A stretch of DNA of 8,501 bases, from the NCBI GenBank assembly GCA_017960005.1, contig JAGCZM010000054.1, forward strand, positions 1 to 8,501, written 5' to 3'. This DNA is from Eggerthellaceae bacterium. GTDB taxonomy: Bacteria; Actinomycetota; Coriobacteriia; Coriobacteriales; Eggerthellaceae. The notes under the pieces were generated by a model. That model saw only the letters and a program-made list of their open reading frames with translations. It ran no database searches and was not told the DNA's origin. Positions 1 to 5,777 of the stretch are shown here, piece by piece; the stretch's first letter is position 1, and each line of letters begins with the position of its first letter. The translations under genes and the position numbers were made by a program.

Positions 1-512
1 ACATAAGGCTCGGGTTCGGGCTCCGGTTCGGGCTCGGGTTCGGGTTCCGGTTCGGGCTCGATGAACTCTTCGCCGCGGGCTTCGGCTTCGGCGCGCATCG
101 CGTCGATTTCCGCCTGGCGTTTCTTGGCCTCTTCCTCTTTGCGCTTCATTTCCTGATATTGCTCGAGGGTAATGAAGGGCTGATGGGCATAGCCGCTTCC
201 CTCTTCCCCGCGTGCGGCAAGCTTCAAAAAGCTGAGCATGGTGGAGGGCAAAGTCTCAATCCAGACGGGAGTGCCGATGATGATGACATCGTGATCTTCA
301 AGAGAAGTCTCGTAAATCAAAGGCAGATAACCGTCGTTGAGCTCGTCTTCGGCCTGCATGATAAGCGGGCTGTTGATGGACAGAAAGTCCGGATACGGAT
401 TTACCGGCTCAATACGGATGACATCGCAGTTCATCTTCTCCGCGATACGGTAGCCGATATTGAGGGTATTCTCATGCGTATGAGAAAAACAAACGACAAC
501 TGGCTTTTTCAT
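1..512 (-). CDS. Flavodoxin-like protein with charged, Glu-Pro-rich insertion (3' end off window)
   Basis: 170 residues are visible before the left edge. The start ATG (512-510) has a good ribosome binding site, AAAGAGGT, 5 nt upstream. Residues 1-100 resemble the N-terminal part of a short-chain flavodoxin fold of the Flavodoxin_4 kind: a first strand followed by a phosphate-loop-like segment rich in Ser, Thr, His and Asn (VVVCFSHTHENT), then IEPVNPYP, then strand and helix HDVIIIGTPVWIETLPSTMLSFLK. Family members usually bind FMN and carry electrons or act as NAD(P)H-dependent oxidoreductases in the cytosol. After the third helix the usual next strand is not seen. A highly charged helix follows (about 115-150, rich in K/E/R/A), then nine Glu-Pro dipeptides, then Tyr as the last full codon. 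The flavodoxin fold may resume beyond the edge. Family assignment is moderately sure; whether it still binds flavin cannot be judged. Confidence 0.7.
   Translation of the reverse strand, partial: MKKPVVVCFSHTHENTLNIGYRIAEKMNCDVIRIEPVNPYPDFLSINSPLIMQAEDELNDGYLPLIYETSLEDHDVIIIGTPVWIETLPSTMLSFLKLAARGEEGSGYAHQPFITLEQYQEMKRKEEEAKKRQAEIDAMRAEAEARGEEFIEPEPEPEPEPEPEPEPEPY
6..59 (-). repeat. Nine tandem Glu-Pro codon pairs
   Basis: The minus strand reads GAG/GAA alternating with CCC/CCG/CCT, giving (EP)9 inside the flavodoxin-like gene. Synonymous codons are mixed, so the protein repeat seems to be kept while the DNA copies differ. Glu-Pro runs usually form stiff, extended, disordered linkers. Confidence 0.9.
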
Positions 513-543
513 GATGTACCTCTTTCAAAAAGTGTCGCGCCCA

Positions 544-552
544 ATTGTAGCA
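544..552 (-). promoter_or_regulatory. Candidate extended -10 promoter for the flavodoxin-like gene
   Basis: The minus strand reads TGCTACAAT, an extended -10 element (TGn followed by a near-consensus hexamer), about 31 nt before the start codon. No good -35 is seen; its place is taken by the preceding terminator. A start near 537 would give a leader of about 25 nt carrying the ribosome binding site. Confidence 0.4.
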
Positions 553-587
553 CCGAAAAATAAAACCCCTTCGGATTAAGGGGTTTT
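550..587 (-). terminator. Intrinsic terminator after the thioesterase gene
   Basis: A perfect 10-bp stem (562-571 with 578-587, AAAACCCCTT/AAGGGGTTTT) with a 6-nt loop is followed on the minus strand by the T-rich stretch ATTTTTCGG. It lies 26 nt past the thioesterase stop and separates that gene from the flavodoxin-like gene. Confidence 0.85.
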
Positions 588-612
588 AAAAGACAAGGAT
601 AATCGAATAATC

Positions 613-1347
613 CTATTCCCAGGTTTGCTCAACGCCGGCATACAAAGTGTCGTCTTTGTAGATGCCCATCAGCAGTTTATCGTCCTTGCGGGAAAGCCTT
701 ACCTCGAAGATATCGCCGTGTTGCAACTGGCGACGATACACCACCCTGAAACTCTTGACGGACTTGGTCTTGAGGTATTCGTCGGGAACCAATTCGTTGG
801 CAAATTCCAGATATGCCGTGTTGTGTACATGCCCGATGAAATCCACATCGGAGCGACGCACCTGCATTTGAATCGTTTTCTCGAAATCCTCCCCTTGCCT
901 GAAAAACGGCAGATCGTCGTCAAACTGCCTGATTTCTTCGGGCTGGTATTTGTCGAATATGTCCTGGGTGATACCGACAACGGCTTTCTTCTCCAAATCG
1001 TAGAGCATAAGGCAAGCCTCGGCCTTGACCAAGACATCGTCGCTCAGGTCCAAAAGGCGCATCTGACGGCGGGTGCGCGATGCCGGAGCTTTACCCGTTG
1101 CCCAGGTCTCTCCCTGCAACTCGTCATGGAAGCGCGGGGTTTTGACAACCTCGACTCTCCATTCGGTCAAAAACCACACGACTCCGCGTCTTTTGCCCTC
1201 CATGACGTCGTCTTTGACGAACGTGGCCTGATTGACGGAAAGATTCTCCAAAGCCTTGAGCATGACAACGGAGGTCATCTTGCCCTTTTGATCGAAATCA
1301 TCGATTCTCGTCAATATCGGTTCTTTGTAAAACATGTCAACTCGCAT
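613..1347 (-). CDS. Acyl-ACP thioesterase, double hotdog (FatA/FatB-like)
   Basis: The 244-residue protein has the length and two-hotdog layout of bacterial acyl-ACP thioesterases, which hydrolyse acyl-ACP to free fatty acid and ACP in the cytosol. The N-terminal hotdog (about 8-130) carries GVVWFLTEWRVEVVKTPRF at 55-73 and TWATGK at 81-86, both typical of the family. The C-terminal hotdog (about 150-244) has the active-site segment DFIGHVHNTAY at 169-179. Compared with the plant-type D-x-N-x-H-V-N-N-x-x-Y motif, Asp169, His173, Asn176 and Tyr179 are kept, but Ile171 stands where the Asn is expected and His175 replaces the first Asn of the pair. It is monocistronic, with its own promoter and terminator. 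The start is uncertain: neither ATG at 1347 nor ATG at 1335 has a clear ribosome binding site. Some other acyl thioester hydrolase is possible. Confidence 0.85.
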   Translation of the reverse strand: MRVDMFYKEPILTRIDDFDQKGKMTSVVMLKALENLSVNQATFVKDDVMEGKRRGVVWFLTEWRVEVVKTPRFHDELQGETWATGKAPASRTRRQMRLLDLSDDVLVKAEACLMLYDLEKKAVVGITQDIFDKYQPEEIRQFDDDLPFFRQGEDFEKTIQMQVRRSDVDFIGHVHNTAYLEFANELVPDEYLKTKSVKSFRVVYRRQLQHGDIFEVRLSRKDDKLLMGIYKDDTLYAGVEQTWE

Positions 1348-1350
1348 TCC

Positions 1351-1368
1351 GATCGGGTTTAACCGATC
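1351..1368. promoter_or_regulatory. Inverted repeat just upstream of the thioesterase start
   Basis: GATCGG and CCGATC face each other across 6 nt, ending 3 nt before the first possible ATG. As RNA it would be a 6-bp hairpin covering the place where a ribosome binding site should be; as DNA it could be a small operator downstream of the -10 at 1401-1406. No regulator is identified. Confidence 0.4.
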
Positions 1369-1400
1369 TTGTCGATTGCATTTTTCGTCGTTCGGGAGGA

Positions 1401-1406
1401 ATTATA
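1401..1406 (-). promoter_or_regulatory. Candidate promoter (-10 TATAAT) for the thioesterase gene
   Basis: A consensus TATAAT lies on the minus strand 54 nt before the first ATG. No hexamer at 16-18 nt spacing resembles TTGACA, so this is weak or helped by an activator, if real. The predicted start is near 1394. Confidence 0.4.
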
Positions 1407-1520
1407 CGTTGTATTCCTCTCGGTACTTTTCGTAAAAGCACGCAGAAAGCCTCTTTGCCGTGTCGACGGAAGAATGCGGATACCGATTTGTTGCTTTCCG
1501 TCACCGAATCCCGACAAAAC

Positions 1521-1564
1521 GAACAAAGAAAAAGGACCGCAAAGTCAAACTCCGCGGTCCTTTT
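1521..1564 (-). terminator. Intrinsic terminator after rpsA
   Basis: An 11-bp stem (1530-1540 with 1554-1564, AAAAGGACCGC against GCGGTCCTTTT) with a 13-nt loop is followed on the minus strand by a T-rich run (TTTCTTTGTT). It begins 20 nt past the rpsA stop. Confidence 0.85.
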
Positions 1565-1583
1565 CACATACATTGAACAAAGC

Positions 1584-2900
1584 CTATTCGGCAGCGGCTT
1601 CCTCTGCTGCGGGCTCGGACGCCTCTTCGGCTGCCGGCTCCTCGGCGGGCTTTTCGGCCTCGGCTGCCTTCTTGGAACTGCGCTTCTTGGGAGCGGGAGC
1701 TTCCTCGGCTGCAGGTGCCTCTTCGCCTTCGGCCTTCTTGGTCTTCTTGGCGGGTTTCTCCTCAACGACGATGCTTTCGTCAATCTCGATTTCAAATCCG
1801 AGCTCTTCGGCTGCGGCCTTCATGGACAAAGAGATACGACGGCGCTCGGGATTGATCTCGATAACCTTGACTTTGACAACTTGACCGATCTTGGCAACCT
1901 GTGCGGGCACCTCGATGTGCTTGGTGGCCATCTCGGAAATGTGGACCAAGCCCTCGACGCTCTCGGAGAGCTCGATGAACGCGCCGAAGGGCACGAGCTT
2001 GGTAATCTTGCCCTCGACGATGCTTCCAATCGGGAATGCCTCGACAAGCTTCAACCACGGATCTTCGGTGATTTGCTTCAAGCCCAAAGAAATGCGCTCA
2101 CGCTGCAAATCGACATCCAAGACCTCCACCTCGACCTCGTCGCCGACCTTGACGACCTCGGAAGGATGGTTGACATGGTTCCAGGAAAGCTCGGAGATAT
2201 GGACCAAACCGTCGATACCGCCCAAGTCGACAAATGCGCCGAACTCGACGATGCTGGAAACGGTGCCCTTGAGACGCATACCCTTGGTGAGTTGGTTCAA
2301 GATCTCGGAACGCTCGTTCTTGCGGCCTTCCTCCAACAGAACACGACGGCTCAAAACAACGTTGTTGCGATTGCGATCCATCTCGATGACGCGGGCTTCA
2401 ATCTCGGTACCCATGTAAGAGTCGAGATCTTTGACTCTGCGCAAGTCGACCAAAGATGCGGGCAAGAAGCCGCGCAGGCCGATGTCCATAATCAAGCCGC
2501 CTTTGACGACTTCGATAACCTCGCCTTTGACGACTTCGCCGGCCTTGAACTTCTCCTCGACAGTGTTCCAAGCACGCTCGTACTCGGCACGCTTCTTGGA
2601 GAGGATAAGACGGCCTTCCTTGTCCTCAAGGGTGATGATGAGTGCTTCGATTTGATCGCCCAAAGCTACCAAATCAGCCGGGTTTGCGTCTTTGCGGATG
2701 GAAAGCTCGCGTACGGGAACGACACCTTCGCTCTTGTATCCGATATCCACCAATACCTCGTCATGCTCAAGCTTGACGATGACGCCCTTCACCAGATCGC
2801 CTTCATGGAAGTTGGTCATGGTGTTGTCAACTTTGGCTGACATTTCCTCATCGGTCATATCAGTCCACTCGATGACGTTTGTGTTTTTGATCTCGGTCAA
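1584..2900 (-). CDS. rpsA: 30S ribosomal protein S1
   Basis: The 438-residue protein has four S1 RNA-binding domains at about 32-104, 118-187, 205-276 and 290-363. Their sequence is of actinobacterial type (LILSKKRAEYERAW, GGLIMDIGLRGFLPASLV, IVEFGAFVDLGGIDGLVHISEL, ISLSMK). S1 binds mRNA on the 30S subunit and helps it load onto the ribosome. A low-complexity tail (364-438) is made mostly of Ala, Glu, Pro and Lys. The start is read as TTG (2900-2898) because AAAGGGG lies 6 nt upstream; the next Met codons (residues 15, 20 and 28) lack a better site. The usual six domains of E. coli S1 are reduced to four, as is normal in Actinobacteria. The gene stands alone between a leader of about 180 nt and a terminator. 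Confidence 0.97.
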   Translation of the reverse strand: MTEIKNTNVIEWTDMTDEEMSAKVDNTMTNFHEGDLVKGVIVKLEHDEVLVDIGYKSEGVVPVRELSIRKDANPADLVALGDQIEALIITLEDKEGRLILSKKRAEYERAWNTVEEKFKAGEVVKGEVIEVVKGGLIMDIGLRGFLPASLVDLRRVKDLDSYMGTEIEARVIEMDRNRNNVVLSRRVLLEEGRKNERSEILNQLTKGMRLKGTVSSIVEFGAFVDLGGIDGLVHISELSWNHVNHPSEVVKVGDEVEVEVLDVDLQRERISLGLKQITEDPWLKLVEAFPIGSIVEGKITKLVPFGAFIELSESVEGLVHISEMATKHIEVPAQVAKIGQVVKVKVIEINPERRRISLSMKAAAEELGFEIEIDESIVVEEKPAKKTKKAEGEEAPAAEEAPAPKKRSSKKAAEAEKPAEEPAAEEASEPAAEEAAAE

Positions 2901-2906
2901 AATGGA

Positions 2907-2934
2907 CCCCTTTCAAAAAAATCGGGGACCCCGG
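2907..2934 (-). promoter_or_regulatory. Attenuator-like GC palindrome, T7 run and rpsA ribosome binding site
   Basis: On the minus strand CGGGGTCCCCG (2934-2924) is followed by GA and seven T, then GAAAGGGGTCC, which holds the ribosome binding site. The palindrome gives only a 4-bp stem with a 3-nt loop, so as a terminator it is weak. The CCCC of the palindrome could instead pair with GGGG of the ribosome binding site. Confidence 0.3.
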
Positions 2935-3038
2935 TTCAATGGTTGATAGCTTACGGTTGAATATTCCGCTTGATTATTGAGAAAGCCTTCCCGAATCATC
3001 CTTATCGTTTGTTCGGGCAGGTCACCAAAATCAAACAT
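2913..3038 (-). CDS. Possible 41-residue leader ORF upstream of rpsA
   Basis: An ATG frame inside the rpsA leader reads MFDFGDLPEQTIRMIREG and continues to a TGA that ends 12 nt before the rpsA TTG. The sequence looks protein-like in its first half, with an acidic start and an amphipathic stretch. It has no clear ribosome binding site and uses several codons that are rare around it (ATA, AGG, CGA). It may be a regulatory leader peptide, a remnant of an older gene, or chance. The frame is open further upstream to a TTG near 3131, but that lies before the predicted transcription start. Confidence 0.2.
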   Translation of the reverse strand: MFDFGDLPEQTIRMIREGFLNNQAEYSTVSYQPLNRGPRFF

Positions 3039-3061
3039 GTCTCGGGGGCCTACAGTTACCT

Positions 3062-3082
3062 GCTTGCCGCCATTCGGCAAGC
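3062..3082 (-). promoter_or_regulatory. 5'-end hairpin of the rpsA transcript
   Basis: Perfect 8-bp stem GCTTGCCG/CGGCAAGC with a 5-nt loop, beginning at the predicted transcription start. Without a following T run it is not a terminator; it may stabilise the RNA or take part in regulation. Confidence 0.6.
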
Positions 3083-3088
3083 CCGCAT

Positions 3089-3116
3089 ATGATAACACGT
3101 GTATCCGCACGCACAA
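3089..3116 (-). promoter_or_regulatory. Candidate promoter of rpsA
   Basis: TTGTGC (3116-3111) and TATCAT (3094-3089) are separated by 16 nt on the minus strand. The segment after the -10, ATGC followed by GGGCTTGC, has the same octamer at the same distance as the rplM promoter, which supports the call. Confidence 0.5.
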
Positions 3117-3143
3117 GCGACAAGACAACAAAAATCGCTTCCG

Positions 3144-3172
3144 AAAAAAGCAACCCCGATTCCTCGGGGCCG
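3144..3172 (-). terminator. Intrinsic terminator after glnN
   Basis: CCCCGA/TCGGGG (3154-3159 with 3164-3169) with a GGAA loop, extended by two G-T pairs and a C-G pair at its base, is followed on the minus strand by six T. It begins 27 nt past the glnN stop and would end the ligase-ACT-glnN unit. Confidence 0.8.
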
Positions 3173-3199
3173 CCTGAAAAACATCTTTTGTCTCAAAAA

Positions 3200-5293
3200 C
3201 TAACAGGAGACGTAAAACAGAATGTCGTCGTATGTGGATACCGGCCAGTAGTCCCTCGAGACTATCTTTTCGATGGAATCGACTTCGATTCTGAACGCAT
3301 CCATGATGGGACGGACGACAAACGCATAATGGTTGGCGCGCTCTTGTTGATCTTCGATCTTCAGGGCAGCTTGATGTGCCGCATCCAAAGCAATCAATTG
3401 CTTGTTGATGGCCTTGATGCCTTGCGACAAACGATTGAGCAAATCGGTTTGTTGCTCAAGCTCGATACCGGGAATCGCGGATTCCATGGCGTTGATGGTT
3501 TGGGCGATCTCTTGCGCATAAGCGTTGATGGCAGGCAGATAATCGCGACGAACCATGCGTTTCATGGTACGAGCTTCGATATTCATGATCTTGTTGTACT
3601 TCTCGAGCTTGACCTCATAGCGGCTGCGAATCTCGTGCTCGCTCAAGATGCCCATTTCCTCGAACAAAGCGATGTTTTTGGGCTCGACAAAGCAAGGAAG
3701 TGCTTCGGCGGTGTTGCGATAGTTGCAAAGGCCGCGGCGCTTGGCCTCCTCGATCCACTCATCCGAATAACCGTTGCCGTTGAAGATGATGCGACGATGC
3801 GCTTTCAGGACACGGCGGATGTATTCGATGGCTGCCTTCTCGAAATCATCGCCCACGCCTTCCATGGCGTCTGCGAAATCCTTGAGACTTTTTGCCATGG
3901 CGGTCGTCAATATCGTGTTTGCATCGGCCAAATTGACGCTGGAACCGGGCATTCTGAACTCGAACTTGTTGCCGGTAAAAGCAAAGGGGCTCGTGCGGTT
4001 TCTGTCGGTGTTGTCTCTGGAAAGCGCCGGCAATACCGAAGTGCCCATGTCCATGGCGACCTTCTCGGCGGAAGTGAAGCTCGTTCCGTCGATGAGAGCA
4101 TCCACCAATGCCGAAAGCTCGGTACCCAAGAAAATGCTCACGATGGCGGGAGGCGCCTCATTGGCACCCAAACGCAGATCGTTTCCGGCAGAAGCAACCG
4201 ACATGCGCAGCAGGTCTTGATAATCGTCGACCGCTTGGATGACGCCGGTCAAAAAGACCAAGAAACGCAGATTGTCCATGGGGTCCTCACCGGAATCGAG
4301 CAGGCTTTTGCCGCCCGCGGAGATGGACCAATTGTTGTGCTTGCCACTGCCGTTGATGCCGGCAAAGGGCTTCTCGTGAAGCAGGCATGCCAAACCGTGA
4401 CGCTCGGCAATCATGTTCATTTTTTCCATGGTGAGCAGGTTGCCATCGACCGCGCGGTTGGCATCCGTAAACACGGGGGCCAGCTCATGTTGGCAGGGAG
4501 CGACTTCGTTGTGCTTGGTCTTTGCGGAAACACCGAGTTTCCAAAGTTCCTCGTTCAAATCCTTCATGAACTCGTTTACCACGGGGCGAATCGACCCGAA
4601 ATAATGCTCTTCGAGTTCTTGACCTTTGCAGGGGGCGTAGCCGAACAACGTCCTGCCGCAGATGACCAGGTCTTGACGTGCCTCGAAATCCGCAAGCGGA
4701 ATCAAGAAATACTCTTGCTCGGCACCCACGTTGACGGAAATCCTTTGGGATTCCTCCCCGAATAGCGCCATCACACGATTGGCTTGCTTGGAGATGGCCT
4801 CCATCGCACGCAAAAGCGGGGTCTTTTTGTCCAAAACCTCGCCGGTAAAGCTCACGAAAGCGGTCGGAATGCACAAGACCTCATCTTTGATGAAGGCATA
4901 TGACGTGGGGTCCCATGCGGTATAGCCGCGAGCCTCAAAGGTGGTGCGAAGACCGCCGTTGGGAAACGAAGAGGCATCCGGTTCACCTTGGATGAGGTTT
5001 TTCCCGGAAAACTTCGCAATGGCGGTACCGTCGGAGACGGGATCCAAAAAGCTGTCGTGTTTTTCGGAAGTCATGCCCGTCAGGGGTTGGAACCAATGGG
5101 TGTAGTGGGTCGCACCGTTTTCCATGGCCCAATTTTTCATGGCCTCTGCAATGACCTCGGCCAATTGCTCATCCAAGTGTTTGCGCTCGGCGATTGCCTT
5201 CAAAAGGCTCTCGTAAGCCTCCTTGGGCAAGCGCTCCTTCATGACGCGCTCGTTGAACACCATTGACCCGAAGGTCTCGATAATGTCATTCAT
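3200..5293 (-). CDS. glnN: Glutamine synthetase type III
   Basis: The 697-residue protein has the length of GSIII, clearly longer than types I and II. It forms glutamine from glutamate, ammonia and ATP in the cytosol. GSIII signatures are plain: FGSMVFNERVMKERLP near the N-terminus, VGAEQEYFL (189-197), KHNEVAPCQHELAPVF (260-275), HEKPFAGINGSGKHNNWS (306-323), GNDLRLGANEAPPAI (370-384) and DRNRTSPFAFTGNKFEFR (430-447). Residue 373 is Leu where I remember His in other GSIII (NDHRLGA); the following Arg is kept. The ATG has a strong site, GGAGG, 7 nt upstream. It follows the ACT gene by 42 nt with no terminator between them, so cotranscription with the aryl-CoA ligase is likely. A TATAAT inside the end of the ACT gene could be an internal promoter but has no matching -35. 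Confidence 0.96.
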   Translation of the reverse strand: MNDIIETFGSMVFNERVMKERLPKEAYESLLKAIAERKHLDEQLAEVIAEAMKNWAMENGATHYTHWFQPLTGMTSEKHDSFLDPVSDGTAIAKFSGKNLIQGEPDASSFPNGGLRTTFEARGYTAWDPTSYAFIKDEVLCIPTAFVSFTGEVLDKKTPLLRAMEAISKQANRVMALFGEESQRISVNVGAEQEYFLIPLADFEARQDLVICGRTLFGYAPCKGQELEEHYFGSIRPVVNEFMKDLNEELWKLGVSAKTKHNEVAPCQHELAPVFTDANRAVDGNLLTMEKMNMIAERHGLACLLHEKPFAGINGSGKHNNWSISAGGKSLLDSGEDPMDNLRFLVFLTGVIQAVDDYQDLLRMSVASAGNDLRLGANEAPPAIVSIFLGTELSALVDALIDGTSFTSAEKVAMDMGTSVLPALSRDNTDRNRTSPFAFTGNKFEFRMPGSSVNLADANTILTTAMAKSLKDFADAMEGVGDDFEKAAIEYIRRVLKAHRRIIFNGNGYSDEWIEEAKRRGLCNYRNTAEALPCFVEPKNIALFEEMGILSEHEIRSRYEVKLEKYNKIMNIEARTMKRMVRRDYLPAINAYAQEIAQTINAMESAIPGIELEQQTDLLNRLSQGIKAINKQLIALDAAHQAALKIEDQQERANHYAFVVRPIMDAFRIEVDSIEKIVSRDYWPVSTYDDILFYVSC

Positions 5294-5335
5294 TTTAAAA
5301 CCTCCGAATTCCTTCGAAGAACCGCATTTTTTAAC

Positions 5336-5761
5336 CTAAAAATTATACACGTCCTCGGCCTTGGGACAGACATATCCCGCCTCAATCAGACGCTCCTCGA
5401 CATCCGCACCGCCGTCGACTTTGAGAATGTCGATGGCATTGCCGCCGCCGTTGACGAAACAATACCCGTACTCGATATTGACATCGAGGGTATCCATGAA
5501 GGCCAGCAAATCAGCCAGACCTCCCAAAACATCGGGTACGCATACCGCCACCACATCGGTGATTGCGGCGCGATAGCCCGCATGCTGCAAAGCCTGCAAT
5601 GCATCGTCGGGATTGTCGCAAATAATCCTCGCCACCCCGAAATCCGCCGTATCGGCAACGTTTAAAGAACGCAGATTGATGCCGGCATCGGCCAGCACGC
5701 GACAAGCAGCCGCAAGTCTGCCTTTTTCGTTGGTCAGGAAAACCGTCAGTTGTTTAATCAT
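5336..5761 (-). CDS. Tandem ACT-domain protein
   Basis: The 141-residue protein is made of two ACT domains, about 1-68 (LTVFLTNEKGRLAAACRVLADAGINL) and 70-138 (VCVPDVLGGLADLLAFMDTLDVNIEYGY), with no catalytic part. ACT domains bind amino acids and act as sensors. Stand-alone tandem-ACT proteins of this kind are often found beside phenylacetate-CoA ligase genes in anaerobes, and here the gene follows the ligase by 16 nt. A role in sensing an aromatic or other amino acid and controlling the ligase, or its neighbour glutamine synthetase, is inference. The ATG has AAGGCGG 6 nt upstream, lying in the 16-nt gap. Confidence 0.88.
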   Translation of the reverse strand: MIKQLTVFLTNEKGRLAAACRVLADAGINLRSLNVADTADFGVARIICDNPDDALQALQHAGYRAAITDVVAVCVPDVLGGLADLLAFMDTLDVNIEYGYCFVNGGGNAIDILKVDGGADVEERLIEAGYVCPKAEDVYNF

Positions 5762-5777
5762 GATAATCCGCCTTTCC

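Larger units (their letters stand above)
2901..3084 (-). promoter_or_regulatory. Long 5' leader of rpsA
   Basis: From the predicted transcription start near 3082 to the start codon the leader is about 180 nt. It opens with a strong hairpin (3062-3082), contains a C-rich stretch (GGCCCCCGAG, 3050-3041), a possible 41-codon frame, and near its end a GC palindrome followed by seven T and then a GGGG-containing ribosome binding site. S1 is known to repress its own mRNA in E. coli; whether this leader does the same job is inference. Confidence 0.5.

Noticed and set aside
1..60. The GGCTCGGGTTCGGG repeats as a CRISPR or DNA-level satellite
   Set aside because: The period follows codons of a Glu-Pro run in an open frame; there are no spacers or palindromic repeat units.
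159..563. 134-codon plus-strand open frame opposite the flavodoxin-like gene
   Set aside because: The minus-strand gene has a good ribosome binding site and a recognisable fold; the plus frame runs through the terminator hairpin and has neither.
1455..2840. 461-codon plus-strand open frame opposite rpsA
   Set aside because: It mirrors the rpsA codons, is full of Leu/Asp/Gly repeats caused by the opposite strand, and matches no family; rpsA on the other strand is certain.
3089..4765. 558-codon plus-strand open frame opposite glnN
   Set aside because: Shadow of glnN, whose GSIII motifs are unmistakable; no ribosome binding site and no recognisable domain.
5342..5347. TATAAT on the minus strand at the end of the ACT gene as a glnN promoter
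   Set aside because: It encodes part of the last residues (VYNF), and no -35-like hexamer lies at 16-18 nt; kept only as a remote possibility.
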